Shown in pieces: positions 25,878-36,169 of a stretch of 64,000 nt of DNA; positions within the stretch are counted from its first letter, which is position 1; the number at the start of each line of letters is the position of its first letter. Both the position numbers and the translations under genes were made by a program. The stretch is from Echinicola sp. 20G (GTDB taxonomy: Bacteria > Bacteroidota > Bacteroidia > Cytophagales > Cyclobacteriaceae), in the NCBI RefSeq assembly GCF_015533855.1, contig NZ_AP024154.1:3974501-4038500 (forward strand), read 5' to 3'. The notes under the pieces were generated by a model. It was not told where the DNA came from, made no database searches, and was given only the letters and a program-made list of their open reading frames with translations.

Positions 25878-26579
25878 AACTGTTAATTCCGCAAGTAATT
25901 AAAGCCTCGATTGGTGGAGTAATGCTTCTTTACCCATATATCCTGTGGATTTGTCATTCCAAATATACAGAATGAATTACATCATTGTAAACAAGTAGTA
26001 GGAGAGGGAGCACAGCGTAAACGTTCATATTTTAGATGGTGGTACCTTTATGTTCTTTTATTCAGTGATAGAATAGTTGTAATGGTTTTCATGAATGCTA
26101 TGCATTTTTCTCGAAAGCTTTCGAGGCAGGCTATTGATGAAAAAAACAAATGCCTATAACTCGGTACTAGGAACTTAAAAAAAGACACTAAAATTTCCAG
26201 CGTAGTATGGTCGAAGCTTTTGCAAAACCGTTGACATATTTTCTTCTATTCATCATTGAAAAAAGTCGAGGAAGGGAATGAGTATAGATCCAAAATTTAG
26301 TTATTTTTAAAGGAGTTGTCCAACCAGGGTATGAACTGTTAAATGGTCTTAAGAGTAACTAAGTCAGGAATACAGGGGTAGTAGTGGTAGGTTCTAGAAA
26401 GCCAGTCTAACGGTATTTTTGAAAGAGGTGCTGAACTCATTTTTTATTCGAATTGTACACTCCAATATTGGAGTGTACTCTGTCCCGATTTTTTTATCGG
26501 GCAATATTTGGAGGCATTAAGGAATATTTATTTAAAGTGGAAGTATACAACAGATAAGGGCAATCGATAAGAAATTTGG
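25878..26579. other. intergenic region with three dyads
   Basis: About 700 bases without a gene. Three symmetrical words are present: CTCGAAAGCTTTCGAG (26110-26125), a perfect 24-bp palindrome at 26455-26478, and a CCCGAT/ATCGGG hairpin (26484-26501). The last two lie about 100 bp before the antiporter start. Confidence 0.5.
26455..26478. promoter_or_regulatory. perfect 24-bp palindrome upstream of the antiporter
   Basis: GTACACTCCAAT at 26455-26466 is followed directly by its complement (26467-26478). It may be an operator or part of a dispersed repeat. Confidence 0.45.
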
Positions 26580-28727
26580 ATGACATTACTAAATATATTT
26601 GATACCACCTTACCACTGACAAACCCGGTATTAAAGTTCCTGTGTATACTGGTGATTATTTTGTTCGCTCCCATTATTCTGAACAAGATAAAAATCCCCC
26701 ATTTATTGGGACTGATAATTGCCGGTGCAGTGATAGGCCCCAATGGGATCCATCTTATGGATAGGGACAGCAGTATCATTCTATCAGGTACAGCAGGTCT
26801 CTTATACATTATGTTTCTTGCTGGACTGGAAATAGATGTAGCAGATTTTAAAAGAAATAGTCAGAAAAGCCTGGTATTTGGATTGTATACATTTATGGTA
26901 CCCATGGTTTTAGGGACTTTGACAGGACTTTTTGTCTTGGGTTTTTCCATATTGACTTCAGTGCTTTTGGCAAGTATGTTTGCTTCACATACATTGATCG
27001 CATATCCATTGATCAGTAAACTGGGGGTATCAAAGAGTAAGGCCGTGAATATCACCGTTGGCGGAACCATGATTACTGACACCTTGGCATTGCTGGTCCT
27101 GGCAGTAATAGTAGGCATGGCAACAGGAGAGGTAAATCCTGGATTTTGGATCAGGTTGTCCTCGTCAATTATTATTTTCGGACTGGTTATTATACTGCTT
27201 TTCCCGATTATTGGTCGGTGGTTTTTAAAGCGGGTTGCGGACAATGTTTCACAATACATTTTTGTTCTTGTGATGGTTTTTTTAGGAGCAGTGTTGGCGG
27301 AAATGGCCGGAATTGAAGCTATAATTGGGGCTTTTCTATCAGGATTGGCGTTGAACCGGCTTATCCCAAGAACTTCACCGCTTATGAACCGAATTGAATT
27401 TGTGGGAAATGCCATTTTTATCCCTTTTTTTCTGATCGGAGTGGGCATGCTTATTGACTATCAGGTTTTTTTTAAAGACTTGGAAACACTCAAAGTGGCG
27501 GCAGTAATGACTATTGTAGCCACTTTGGCAAAATTTGTTGCTGCTTGGCTGACCCAAAAAACCTATAACTTTACTATTGATGAAAGGAGACTGATATTTG
27601 GATTGAGCAATGCACAGGCAGCAGCAACGCTCGCAGCTGTTTTGGTGGGGTATAATATTATTCTTGGAGAAACAGTAACCGGTGAGCCAATCCGTTTGTT
27701 GGATGAAAGTGTGCTAAACGGAACCATCCTTATGATCCTGATTACCTGTACCATTGCATCATTTGCAGCGCAGAAAGGAGCAAAAAATATAGCGCTTGCC
27801 GAAGCCGCTGAAACGGTAGATGAAGAATCGGAAAATCAGGAAAGAATACTGATTCCTATTAACAACTTGGAGACCACCGATGAACTGATCAATCTTGGAG
27901 TAATAGTCAAGTCAAAGAAAAACCGTGACGGGTTATACGCACTGAACATTATAGACAATACCACAACGGATGGTTCGGCGGATAGGAAAGCAAAACAACT
28001 GTTAAATAAAGCAGCAATAACAGCCTCTGCTACTGATAATTTCTTGCATGAACTGCTTCGCTATGACCTGAATACGGTGAATGCCATTATCAGTGTTGTC
28101 AAGGAACATAAAATCAGCGATTTGATATTGGGGCTGCATCATAAGAAAAGTATTTCTGATTCTTTTTTGGGCAATCTTACAGAAGGGATTCTCAATAAAT
28201 GCAATACGACCACATTAATCTATAAGCCCGCACAGCCATTTGCTACACTCAAAAGGCATATTGTCATCGTTCCCGATAAAGCTGAAAATGAATTTGGCTT
28301 TGCTTTCTGGCTCATTAAGGTCTGGAACATTGCTGCAAATTCGGGAGGTAAACTGGTGTTTTATGGAGGAACGAAAAGCCTGAAATTCATTAGGGATGTG
28401 CATTCCAACTACCCACTGGAATGTGACTTCAAAACATTCATCGATTGGGATGATTTTCTGGTATTGTCAAGGGATATCCGCCAGGACGACAACCTGATAA
28501 TCGTATTTAGCCGAAAGGAAGGACTGTCCTATAATGATTATATGGATAAGATACCCGGCTATCTTAACAAGTATTTTCAGGAAAACAGCTTTATTTTGAT
28601 TTATCCGATGCAGCCAACGGTGACGGATTCTTTACAAATTGACCTGAAAAACCCAACCTTATTGGAACCAATGGAGAAATTGGATGAAATTGGTAAAACA
28701 ATAGCAAGAATTTTCAAAAGAAAATAA
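26580..28727 (+). CDS. CPA2-family cation:proton antiporter with C-terminal UspA-like region
   Basis: The 715-residue protein has a membrane half of about twelve helices (1-415) of the KefB/NapA (monovalent cation:proton antiporter-2) type. Family segments include LLGLIIAGAVIGPNGIHL (43-60) and LIFGLSNAQAAATLAAVLVG near 340. The soluble half (about 430-715) holds two universal-stress-protein-like units, for example HKISDLILGLHHKKSISDSF, in place of the RCK domain of Kef proteins. It probably exchanges K+ or Na+ for protons at the inner membrane. Confidence 0.9.
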   Translation: MTLLNIFDTTLPLTNPVLKFLCILVIILFAPIILNKIKIPHLLGLIIAGAVIGPNGIHLMDRDSSIILSGTAGLLYIMFLAGLEIDVADFKRNSQKSLVFGLYTFMVPMVLGTLTGLFVLGFSILTSVLLASMFASHTLIAYPLISKLGVSKSKAVNITVGGTMITDTLALLVLAVIVGMATGEVNPGFWIRLSSSIIIFGLVIILLFPIIGRWFLKRVADNVSQYIFVLVMVFLGAVLAEMAGIEAIIGAFLSGLALNRLIPRTSPLMNRIEFVGNAIFIPFFLIGVGMLIDYQVFFKDLETLKVAAVMTIVATLAKFVAAWLTQKTYNFTIDERRLIFGLSNAQAAATLAAVLVGYNIILGETVTGEPIRLLDESVLNGTILMILITCTIASFAAQKGAKNIALAEAAETVDEESENQERILIPINNLETTDELINLGVIVKSKKNRDGLYALNIIDNTTTDGSADRKAKQLLNKAAITASATDNFLHELLRYDLNTVNAIISVVKEHKISDLILGLHHKKSISDSFLGNLTEGILNKCNTTTLIYKPAQPFATLKRHIVIVPDKAENEFGFAFWLIKVWNIAANSGGKLVFYGGTKSLKFIRDVHSNYPLECDFKTFIDWDDFLVLSRDIRQDDNLIIVFSRKEGLSYNDYMDKIPGYLNKYFQENSFILIYPMQPTVTDSLQIDLKNPTLLEPMEKLDEIGKTIARIFKRK

Positions 28728-29255
28728 ATAGTGTAACTGTTAGGGGAAATTTAAAAAATGCTCCGTAGGTAGGGAAAATTAGGCAACCAGTTGCTAACTG
28801 ACGGTCATCCTGAAGATAAAGGGCTTATGATGATCATTCTCATTTGGCTAAAGATATTAAGCGAAACAGGGGGGGCTCCATCATTGCTTAAAAATGTCAC
28901 ATTTTTACAAAGTACACATGGAGCCCCATAGCTAATCCCTATTTTACTGGGAAATGGGACAAGGCTTTTTAAGGGTGGAAAACCCGAGCAATTACTTGAA
29001 TTAGTAGAAGAAAAGACATTTCAGGCGAGACTAATACAACGACATTTACAAAGAAAAAGATAAAGAATGTGCTACCAACATCGGTTTTACAACTAGCTAT
29101 ATTCATTTTTAAGCATTGTGATATAGCAATAAAGAAGGAAAAGGTATCTTAAGATAAATTTAGCTCGGATCCACTAAGCCAATAAATAATGGGGCTTGGT
29201 AGGTATTCAGTTTACAGGTAAATTAAGTTTTAAACATAAAATGTGTGATCAGCCA
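28728..29255. other. intergenic region with a nested hairpin
   Basis: No gene is seen. At 28872-28927 a GGGGCTCCAT/ATGGAGCCCC stem (10 bp) encloses a second stem AAAAATG/CATTTTT (28890-28896, 28900-28906). The rest has no feature I recognise. Confidence 0.45.
28872..28927. repeat. two-tier inverted repeat
   Basis: Outer arms of 10 bp (28872-28881 and 28918-28927) enclose an inner 7-bp hairpin. It lies about 145 bp after the antiporter stop and is too far and T-poor to be a typical terminator. Confidence 0.5.
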
Positions 29256-29768
29256 ATGAATATCAGAAAAGTAAATATCCATGACATCGAACAACTGAAG
29301 GAAATCGGAAAATTCACTTTTGCCGAAACTTTTGCTTCTGAAAACAGCGAAGAGAACATGAAGGAATATTTGGATAGCGGATTTTCAACAGAAAAACTGA
29401 CTGCAGAACTGTCCGACCAAAATGCTGAATTTTACTTTGCGGAACTTGATGGAAAAACAATCGGATATTTAAAAGTAAATGTAGGACTATCCCAGACCGA
29501 AATTAAGGATAAAAACGCACTGGAAATAGAACGGATTTATGTGTTAAAAGAATTTCATGGGAAAAAGGTGGGGCAGATTCTTTATAACAAAGCCATTGAA
29601 TTGGCGAAAGCAAAAGGTGTGGATTACGTTTGGTTGGGAGTTTGGGAACAGAATCCAAGAGCAATCCGCTTTTATGAAAAAAATGGATTTAAAGCTTTCG
29701 ATAAGCACGTTTTCAAACTAGGGAATGATGAACAAACCGATATAATGATGAAGCTAAAAATGAAATAA
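29256..29768 (+). CDS. GNAT-family N-acetyltransferase
   Basis: From the ATG at 29256 the product has 170 residues (MNIRKVNIHDIEQL), the usual length for this family; ATG at 29241 or TTG at 29196 would add a tail that does not look like the family. The acetyl-CoA-binding segment is IERIYVLKEFHGKKVGQILY, followed by the ENNP-like QNPRAIRFYEKNGF motif. It resembles PaiA/spermidine acetyltransferase-type members. A strong terminator follows. Confidence 0.9.
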   Translation: MNIRKVNIHDIEQLKEIGKFTFAETFASENSEENMKEYLDSGFSTEKLTAELSDQNAEFYFAELDGKTIGYLKVNVGLSQTEIKDKNALEIERIYVLKEFHGKKVGQILYNKAIELAKAKGVDYVWLGVWEQNPRAIRFYEKNGFKAFDKHVFKLGNDEQTDIMMKLKMK

Positions 29769-29801
29769 ATCCAGCAACTACCAATGGATATAAACAATAG
29801 C

Positions 29802-29829
29802 GGTTCAAGTGCAAACTTGAACCTTTTTT
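29802..29829 (+). terminator. strong intrinsic terminator after the GNAT gene
   Basis: A 9-bp stem (GGTTCAAGT at 29802-29810 with ACTTGAACC at 29815-29823) with a GCAA tetraloop, followed by six T. Confidence 0.9.
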
Positions 29830-29996
29830 CATATTATTAAAGTATATTATAATCAGATAAGTAGTCATTTAAAATCCGCTATTGCCCATGAGTGAGACCG
29901 TTGTTGTACATTCGGCAAGACAAACCTTCTCTCTATACACTTTTATAGTATCAGCCGCTTGATTTTGACCTAAGTCAATGATTTATAAAATCTAAA

Positions 29997-30590
29997 ATGG
30001 GAACTTTGACCTTAATTAATATCCTTAGAATGTTGACAGACTTAATTCGAATAAAAACAAAGTTGGATGATAAACAGATTGAAGAAGTCCTTTCATATTT
30101 TAAATCAATAAGTGTCAAGAAAAATATGCATTTGCTAGAGCCTGGCAAGGTGTCTAGTCAGCTATTTTTTATCAATAAAGGCTGTCTTCGTTTGTTTTAT
30201 ATCAATGAAAATCATCAGGTATTGACAAGAATCATGGCCTTTGAAAATACATTCCTAACCTCAATAGTTAGTTTTATTTCCAGAGAACCTTCAACTGAAT
30301 ACATTCAAGCGATCGAAGACTCTGAGCTTTTGGTGATTTCCTATGATCAGTTTACCCTATTAAGGAATTTGATACCTGAATGGGATAAAATGTATATACA
30401 TATATTGGAATATGGGCTAACTGTTATCAATTCAAAGCTTAGTAGTCTTTTGACACAAAACGCTGTTGAACGTTATCTGACATTACTTAAAAACAACCCA
30501 GAACTCGTTCAACGTTTATCAAATTCGAATCTTGCAGCCTTCCTCAATATTTCCCCGGAAACATTAAGTCGGCTTAAATCAAAGATATAA
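29997..30590 (+). CDS. Crp/Fnr-family transcriptional regulator
   Basis: A frame of 197 codons; Met12 (MLTDLIRIKTKLDD, 30030) is the more usual type of start. It has an N-terminal beta-roll (about 40-125; HLLEPGKVSSQLFFINKGCLR) and a C-terminal winged helix ending SNLAAFLNISPETLSRLKSK. It is a paralog of the protein at 24657, with the same VERYLTLLKNNPELVQ/EKRYTDLVSNNPEFVQ hinge. It sits 30 bp before the dihydroxy-acid dehydratase gene, in the same direction. Confidence 0.88.
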   Translation: MGTLTLINILRMLTDLIRIKTKLDDKQIEEVLSYFKSISVKKNMHLLEPGKVSSQLFFINKGCLRLFYINENHQVLTRIMAFENTFLTSIVSFISREPSTEYIQAIEDSELLVISYDQFTLLRNLIPEWDKMYIHILEYGLTVINSKLSSLLTQNAVERYLTLLKNNPELVQRLSNSNLAAFLNISPETLSRLKSKI

Positions 30591-30620
30591 TCAATTATCT
30601 CTATAATTATCAGTACAATC

Positions 30621-32312
30621 ATGAGAAGCGATGAAGTAAAAAAGGGGCATCAGAGAACTCCACACAGATCACTATTTAGAGCTACAGGATTAAAAGATGA
30701 AGATTTTGCAAAACCATTTATCGGTGTAGCTAATTCCTTTATAGAAATTATTCCAGGTCACTTTTTTTTAAATAGCGTCTCAAAGATTATCAAGGAAGAA
30801 ATCAAAGCAAATGGGTGTGTACCTTTTGAGTTTAATACTATAGGAGTAGACGATGGTATTGCCATGGGGCATGATGGAATGCTTTTTTCCCTTCCTTCCA
30901 GAGAGATTATTGCCAACTCTATAGAAACAGTTATGAATGCACACAAGCTTGATGCGATGATAGCCATTCCAAACTGTGATAAAATTGTACCAGGAATGAT
31001 AATGGGAGCTTTGAGGGTAGATGTTCCCACTATCTTCGTGAGTGGTGGCCCAATGAAAAAAGGCCATACCAAAGATGGTGTGCCTATTGACCTTGCAACA
31101 GCTTTTGAGGCAGTAGGCAAATTCGAGGCAGGCAAAATGTCTGAGAAAGAGTTACTGGATATCGAATGTAATGCTTGCCCTAGTGGGGGGAGTTGTTCGG
31201 GTATGTTTACGGCTAATTCTATGAATACGCTTATGGAAGCGATGGGAATAGCCTTACCTGGCAATGGCACTATACTCGCCCTCACTAAAGAGCGAGAGGA
31301 ACTTTATAAACAAGCTGCAAGAAGAATTTGTGAAATAGCCAAAAGTAAAGAAGAAACCAAAAAATTCAAGCTGAGAAATATACTGAATGAAAATGCAGTA
31401 AGAAATGCATTTGCAGTTGATATGGCTATGGGAGGAAGTTCAAACACTGTCTTACATATGCTGGCTATCGCAAGAGAGGCATATGTTAATTTTAATTTAG
31501 AAGATATCAACCACATTTCTAAAAATGTGTCTCACATTGCTAAAATATCACCGAGTTTATCAACGGTGCATATGGAAGATATCAATACAGCTGGAGGTGT
31601 AAATGCGGTGATGAAAGAAATGACCAAAAGAAATGATGATATTTTAAAAGATAATCTAACAATAACGGGAGAAACAGTATTTGAGAAAATAAAAGATGCT
31701 TATATAAAAGATACTACTATAATACACACTATTGATAATCCATATTCTAAAGTAGGAGGTCTTGCAATCTTGTATGGAAACTTAGCAGATGAAGGGGCAG
31801 TAATTAAGACGGCTGGAATTACTGGGAATAGAATTTTAACCGGGACTGCCATCTGTTTTGATGGACAAGCTGAGGCCATTGAAGGTATTTTAGGAGGTAA
31901 AGTAAAAGAAGGTAACGTAGTTGTAATTCGATATGAAGGGCCTAAAGGAGGTCCAGGCATGCAAGAAATGCTAGCACCAACTTCTTTAATTATGGGTATG
32001 GGATTGGGAGATAAAGTCGCATTAATTACCGATGGAAGGTTTAGTGGTGCAACCAGAGGAGCTAGTATTGGTCATGTAAGTCCTGAAGCAGCTGAGGGCG
32101 GTATGATTGGGTTGCTCAAAGACGGAGATGAAATTCATATTGATGTAGATCAATATATTTTATCTGTAAACTTGAGTGAGGAAGAAATTAAAAAAAGAAG
32201 GGCTGAATTTATTCCAATAAAAAAAGAATTAAACTCCAGTTGGCTTCGTCAATATAGGGCATTAGTAAAGAATGCCAGTAGTGGAGCTGTTTTAAGAACA
32301 GACTTATTTTAA
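30621..32312 (+). CDS. ilvD: dihydroxy-acid dehydratase (orphan copy)
   Basis: The 563-residue protein matches IlvD/Edd dehydratases. DHAD converts dihydroxy-isovalerate or dihydroxy-methylvalerate to the keto acid in valine, isoleucine and leucine synthesis. Cluster-binding cysteines Cys119 ([11 protein letters not shown]) and Cys192 ([17 protein letters not shown]) are present. The region [10 protein letters not shown] (38-47) has Gly-His where 2Fe-2S enzymes carry Cys-Asn, as in enterobacterial enzymes. The usual neighbours ilvB, ilvN, ilvC and leu genes are absent; instead a Crp/Fnr gene precedes it. Its AT-rich codon use looks different from the genes around it, which may mean transfer. 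A sugar-acid dehydratase role cannot be excluded. Confidence 0.88.
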   Translation: MRSDEVKKGHQRTPHRSLFRATGLKDEDFAKPFIGVANSFIEIIPGHFFLNSVSKIIKEEIKANGCVPFEFNTIGVDDGIAMGHDGMLFSLPSREIIANSIETVMNAHKLDAMIAIPNCDKIVPGMIMGALRVDVPTIFVSGGPMKKGHTKDGVPIDLATAFEAVGKFEAGKMSEKELLDIECNACPSGGSCSGMFTANSMNTLMEAMGIALPGNGTILALTKEREELYKQAARRICEIAKSKEETKKFKLRNILNENAVRNAFAVDMAMGGSSNTVLHMLAIAREAYVNFNLEDINHISKNVSHIAKISPSLSTVHMEDINTAGGVNAVMKEMTKRNDDILKDNLTITGETVFEKIKDAYIKDTTIIHTIDNPYSKVGGLAILYGNLADEGAVIKTAGITGNRILTGTAICFDGQAEAIEGILGGKVKEGNVVVIRYEGPKGGPGMQEMLAPTSLIMGMGLGDKVALITDGRFSGATRGASIGHVSPEAAEGGMIGLLKDGDEIHIDVDQYILSVNLSEEEIKKRRAEFIPIKKELNSSWLRQYRALVKNASSGAVLRTDLF

Positions 32313-32867
32313 AGTAAATATTTTCTTAAAAGGAATCATATCAACCGTTAAAAAAACGAAGTATGCTGACGGGTGTAACAGCTAAGACTTCTATAGCAGA
32401 TAAATCTTTTAAGAGAAGCTGACTTAACTTTTGGTGGGTAAACATCTTCGTAAGACAGGCTTGAATTTAGGGTTGAGCAATTGGTACTGAAAATTGGATA
32501 ATTATAGGGATAGCTTTTCCCCGATTGGATGAAGAATGTTTCTTCATCCTACTATTCTTGGTATTTGTTATTCACGTTTTGCAGAACGAATTGCATTCCT
32601 TATAGCCGATGGTAGTAAAGAGCAAATAAACTATTATTCGGTACTGTTCTTGGATTACTTCTTTTCTAATGAAGGCTTCTTTGCCGGCGATATTGTGATG
32701 GAAACCCGTCAATGTCAATATAAGGGCGGTCAGTACGGCTTTCCCCATCCTAGAGGGATGAAGAAGTCATCAATAAATGTACAATGGCGCACATGGAGTG
32801 TCCGTCAGTGTACCATTTATAAGCAGCATTTGACTGTCAAAGAAGCAGTAACAAACAAAAATTGGAA
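32313..32867. other. intergenic region with a dispersed repeat remnant
   Basis: About 550 bases. 32556-32625 resembles dispersed repeat family 1 (TTTGTTATTCACGTTTTGC, then GATGGTAGTAAAGAG). An open frame of 111 codons (32536-32871) runs across it but has no protein character, so I do not call it a gene. Confidence 0.45.
32556..32625 (+). repeat. dispersed repeat family 1, short copy
   Basis: Matches the first part of the copies at 9733 and 33655, ending in the GGTAGTAAAGAG word shared with 9786-9800. Confidence 0.5.
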
Positions 32868-33515
32868 ATGAAGTACATAATACAAGCTATTGGCTTTCTG
32901 GGTGTAGGATACCTTTCTTATCAATACCCATTGTTTATATTTTTTTTACTGGCTATAATGGTTGGGATATTGGTGTATATGGGGATGGCAAGTGTCCTAT
33001 GGTTGATCAGAAATAGGTTTTCTTGGCGACGGCTAAGGGTACCGCTAATCCTATCGGCCATGATAATGGCCTGTCTGGGATTTGCGCTCCTTAAACCATT
33101 GCCAGAGCCCATTGCCCAGACCCAAGAGGTAGGGGACGACCTGCGATATGCCCATAGTACTGACCAAGGGGACAGGATGGACTTAAAATTTTTTCTTCCA
33201 CCATATAAGGAACAAATGAAAGCACGCGATAGCATGAGATTGGCAATGGTCAGGGAAATGATTGGAAAGGGACAAATAGAGAAGCCTTGGGACAAATTCT
33301 ATGCGTCTTTTATCCTCCATCATAATCCCATGAAGGACAGTTCGTTGTATGAACTTTCCCATGATCTTGCGCGTCAGGCTGCTGCAGAACCGAACTTGGC
33401 AGAGGAATACCAGGTCCAGTGGCTGGCTAAGGCTACCTATGACCGTTGGATGCTTTCAATTGGTAAACCCCAAAAATATGGAACCCAGGGAAGAGTGAGC
33501 TTTTCTATTGAATAG
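32868..33515 (+). CDS. membrane protein with DUF6624-like C-terminal domain
   Basis: From the ATG at 32868 the product has 215 residues. Two or three hydrophobic segments occupy residues 1-85 (YPLFIFFLLAIMVGILVYMG; VPLILSAMIMACLGFALL). The C-terminal part ends with a helix and ATYDRWMLSIGKPQKYGTQ, close to the D-R-x-L-x-x-x-G-K-P-Q-x-Y-G-T-Q signature of DUF6624 proteins. Function is unknown. It stands alone after the dehydratase. Confidence 0.65.
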   Translation: MKYIIQAIGFLGVGYLSYQYPLFIFFLLAIMVGILVYMGMASVLWLIRNRFSWRRLRVPLILSAMIMACLGFALLKPLPEPIAQTQEVGDDLRYAHSTDQGDRMDLKFFLPPYKEQMKARDSMRLAMVREMIGKGQIEKPWDKFYASFILHHNPMKDSSLYELSHDLARQAAAEPNLAEEYQVQWLAKATYDRWMLSIGKPQKYGTQGRVSFSIE

Positions 33516-33654
33516 CAAACTACGCTCTCTCTTCCAACCTGTCATGTCCCAGTATTGGCACTATTTTACCTTGGAGACAGATTGACTTACACCTTTAGCC
33601 TGTTTATTGATTTAGTAGTAAGAAAAGATAATAGTATTTGATTGTAGCTTCCTA

Positions 33655-33880
33655 TCCGGGGAATTTGTAATTCGTTTTGGCGAACGAGTTATACTCATGG
33701 GCGCAGGAAATTGGACAGCAAAGGTGTAGTGGGAACACCAAGGAGACGCACTGAGAACCTCTAGAGAAGATTCGAATTTAACCTAGTGAAAAGGGAGGGC
33801 TTACTCTATAGATGCTCCGAGTCCCAGTAGAGGTATAGTAGAGGATACGTAGACTTTTGGCTTGATTTTTAGAAAGGATG
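33655..33880 (+). repeat. dispersed repeat family 1, copy 2
   Basis: Starts GGGGAATTTGTAATTCG and continues with GAACGAGTTATACTCATGGG, AGTGGGAACACC and AAAAGGGAGGGCTTACTC. These are the same words in the same order as at 9733-9960. Confidence 0.6.
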
Positions 33881-33986
33881 GTACTTTTTGAAGTGTATGT
33901 TAACGATCGTTATATCCTATTTGATGTTTGAAATAATTCTACCTAAAAATGAAATTTATTTACCTTTAATTGGGTTGTGGCTCAAA

Positions 33987-33994
33987 TACCTTTG
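33987..33994 (+). promoter_or_regulatory. candidate promoter -7 box of the OYE gene
   Basis: TACCTTTG is an exact TAnnTTTG match 24 bp before the ATG at 34018. No good -33 TTG is seen at the ideal distance. Confidence 0.5.
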
Positions 33995-34017
33995 TAACGT
34001 AATAAAACAAAGGACTT

Positions 34018-35112
34018 ATGATATTCAATAATTTTAAGTTAGGAAAACTGGAATTACCCAATAGGATCGTAATGGCGCCGATGACCCGTACACGCTCAAG
34101 CAATGGTATAATGACAGACATGAACGCTGAATATTACCAACAAAGGGCATCTGTCGGGCTGATCATTACAGAAGGAACTTCTGTTTCTGCATCATCCATG
34201 GGGTATCTTTATGTGCCTGGCCTTTACAATGCGGCTCAGACCCAAAGCTGGAAAAAAGTAACGAATGCCGTTCATGAAGAGGGCGGGAAGATTTTCACCC
34301 AACTTTGGCATGTTGGAAGGGTAGCCCATATTTCTAATCAACCTAACCATTTTGACCCTGTGGCACCTTCGGCAATACAGGCAAAGGAAAGCACAGCATG
34401 GGGGATAGAGGATGGTAAGGAAGGCAGGGTGCAGGTATCCGTACCTCGTGCGTTGGAAACTGCGGAAATAGGGGAAATTGTTAAGGATTATGTTGCAGCT
34501 GCAAAAAATGCCATGGAAGCTGGTTTTGACGGAATTGAAATTCATGCCGCCAATGGCTATTTGATTGACCAGTTCTTAAACCCGTACACGAATCTACGTA
34601 AAGATGCTTATGGTGGTACCATTGAGAATCGGGCACGTTTTGCTTTGGAGGTAGTAGATGCGATAGCTACTGTGATTGGGCCTGATAGGGTGGGCATTCG
34701 GTTTTCACCATTTGGTACCCAGCATGATATGGCAATATTTGATGAAATTGAAGATACCTACCAGTATCTTGCTAGTGAATTATCAATTAGAGAAATTGCC
34801 TATATACATCTCCATGACCAAGGTGACTTATACAGGAACCATTATGGTTTCATCGAAAAATTCAGAAAATGGTATAAGGGAAATGTCATGTTTGCAGGGT
34901 TTTTAACCAAGGAAAGGGCATCTTCAATGATTGAGAAGAACCTGATTGATCTTGCGGCATTTGGACGTCCATTGATTGCAAATCCCGATTTGGTTGAGCG
35001 CTTTAAACATAACTATCCATTGGCAGAGGGCAAAAGGGAATTTTATTATGGGAATTCTCCTGAGGGATATATAGATTATCCCAAATATGAAAACAGTCCC
35101 TCGTTATTGTGA
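34018..35112 (+). CDS. old yellow enzyme-family NAD(P)H:flavin oxidoreductase (NemA-like)
   Basis: A 364-residue FMN enzyme of the OYE family, which reduces activated alkenes, nitro compounds and N-ethylmaleimide. The start (LPNRIVMAPMTRTRS), the active-site segment IEIHAANGYLIDQFLNPYTN, the NLRKDAYGGTIENRARF loop and the phosphate-binding AAFGRPLIANPDLVERF (about 312-328) are all typical. The next gene in the same direction encodes an AraC regulator. This fits electrophile stress defence. Confidence 0.93.
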   Translation: MIFNNFKLGKLELPNRIVMAPMTRTRSSNGIMTDMNAEYYQQRASVGLIITEGTSVSASSMGYLYVPGLYNAAQTQSWKKVTNAVHEEGGKIFTQLWHVGRVAHISNQPNHFDPVAPSAIQAKESTAWGIEDGKEGRVQVSVPRALETAEIGEIVKDYVAAAKNAMEAGFDGIEIHAANGYLIDQFLNPYTNLRKDAYGGTIENRARFALEVVDAIATVIGPDRVGIRFSPFGTQHDMAIFDEIEDTYQYLASELSIREIAYIHLHDQGDLYRNHYGFIEKFRKWYKGNVMFAGFLTKERASSMIEKNLIDLAAFGRPLIANPDLVERFKHNYPLAEGKREFYYGNSPEGYIDYPKYENSPSLL

Positions 35113-35150
35113 CTACTAAATTGTAGTAGTTGATTTTCATGTAGAAGTAA

Positions 35151-35189
35151 CAAGCGAATAGTAGGGTCAAGTCCTATGCTATTCGCTTG
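35151..35189 (+). terminator. terminator-like hairpin after the OYE gene
   Basis: An 11-bp stem (CAAGCGAATAG at 35151-35161 with its complement at 35179-35189) with a smaller inner TAGG/CCTA pair. A shorter 7-bp hairpin overlaps the OYE stop (35112-35130). The T-run is weak. Confidence 0.6.
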
Positions 35190-35281
35190 CTCTCCTAGGG
35201 AGGGATGTGTTTAAAGACAATAAATAATTGAAAAGTAAATTTTATTAGCCTGAAATAAATTATTTGATAAAATAGCTGACC

Positions 35282-36115
35282 ATGGCCATATTAAAACAGT
35301 TTGACCCTTTGATTATTGAGGAAGTAGAGGAGTCTAGCTTTAGTTGTTCTCATCATTCTCACAGCTATTATGAAATGGTATATATCAATTCCGGTGAAGG
35401 GAAACATTTATTCAATGAGGATGTTGTGCCATACGAAAAGGGAAACCTGTTTCTGATCGCTCCTGGGGATTATCATTCTTTTCAGATCCATGAGCCCACA
35501 CACTTTATTTATATTAAGTTTACAGAGTCCTATTTCGAAAGTAAGCAGCATTTGGCACCTGATGAATTCCGTGTAGGATCTCCGGAAATCCTAATGGAAA
35601 TGAAATGGCTGAAAGAGGTAAAGATTTGTATCAAACCACCATGTGACAACATCTTGAAGTCAACAGTACATAACCTGGTGGCATATGACAGTTCCCTGGA
35701 TGTAAGCAATTCCCCGATCGTTTATTACCAGCTACTAAGTATCTTTGGGATGATTCGTGAGATTTTAAGGGAAAGAAACCTAAACCAAAGTATGAATGGG
35801 GTAAACTTTGAGAAATTGCTTTCCTATTTACATGAAAATATCTACGATAGAAATAAACTTGGGGTCAACGTAGTGGCCAATAAATTCAACATTTCCACCA
35901 CCTATTTTAGCAATTACTTCAAGAGGCACTTTAATATTTCTTACCAAAGCTATCTAGATCAATACCGTGTGTCGTTGATAAAAAAACGCTTGGCAGTAGG
36001 GGGAGTAAAACTAAAGGAAATAGCCCTGGAATTTGGGTTTGCCGATACCAGCCATCTGAGCAAGACCTTTAAAAAGGTGACGGGTCTGACACCAAAACAA
36101 TACAATGGACAATAG
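35282..36115 (+). CDS. AraC-family regulator with cupin-type sensing domain
   Basis: The 277-residue protein has an N-terminal cupin fold (about 15-90: CSHHSHSYYEMVYINSGEG with the HSH/E metal-site pattern) and a C-terminal AraC HTH pair (about 178-275: VVANKFNISTTYFSNYFKRH and IALEFGFADTSHLSKTFKKV). It follows the OYE gene by 170 bp and probably controls it or the gene that decayed downstream. Confidence 0.9.
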   Translation: MAILKQFDPLIIEEVEESSFSCSHHSHSYYEMVYINSGEGKHLFNEDVVPYEKGNLFLIAPGDYHSFQIHEPTHFIYIKFTESYFESKQHLAPDEFRVGSPEILMEMKWLKEVKICIKPPCDNILKSTVHNLVAYDSSLDVSNSPIVYYQLLSIFGMIREILRERNLNQSMNGVNFEKLLSYLHENIYDRNKLGVNVVANKFNISTTYFSNYFKRHFNISYQSYLDQYRVSLIKKRLAVGGVKLKEIALEFGFADTSHLSKTFKKVTGLTPKQYNGQ

Positions 36116-36169
36116 GGCCTGCCCATTGGAAGCCGTCAGGAAATTGACAGGATCACTTTGAAATTAAAA

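Larger units (their letters stand above)
33516..34017. other. intergenic region with dispersed repeat family 1
   Basis: About 500 bases; the repeat copy covers 33655-33880 and the promoter box of the next gene lies at 33987. Confidence 0.5.

Noticed and set aside
32536..32871. 111-codon frame before the DUF6624-like gene
   Set aside because: Its first part is repeat family 1 and the rest has no protein character; it also overlaps the next gene's start.
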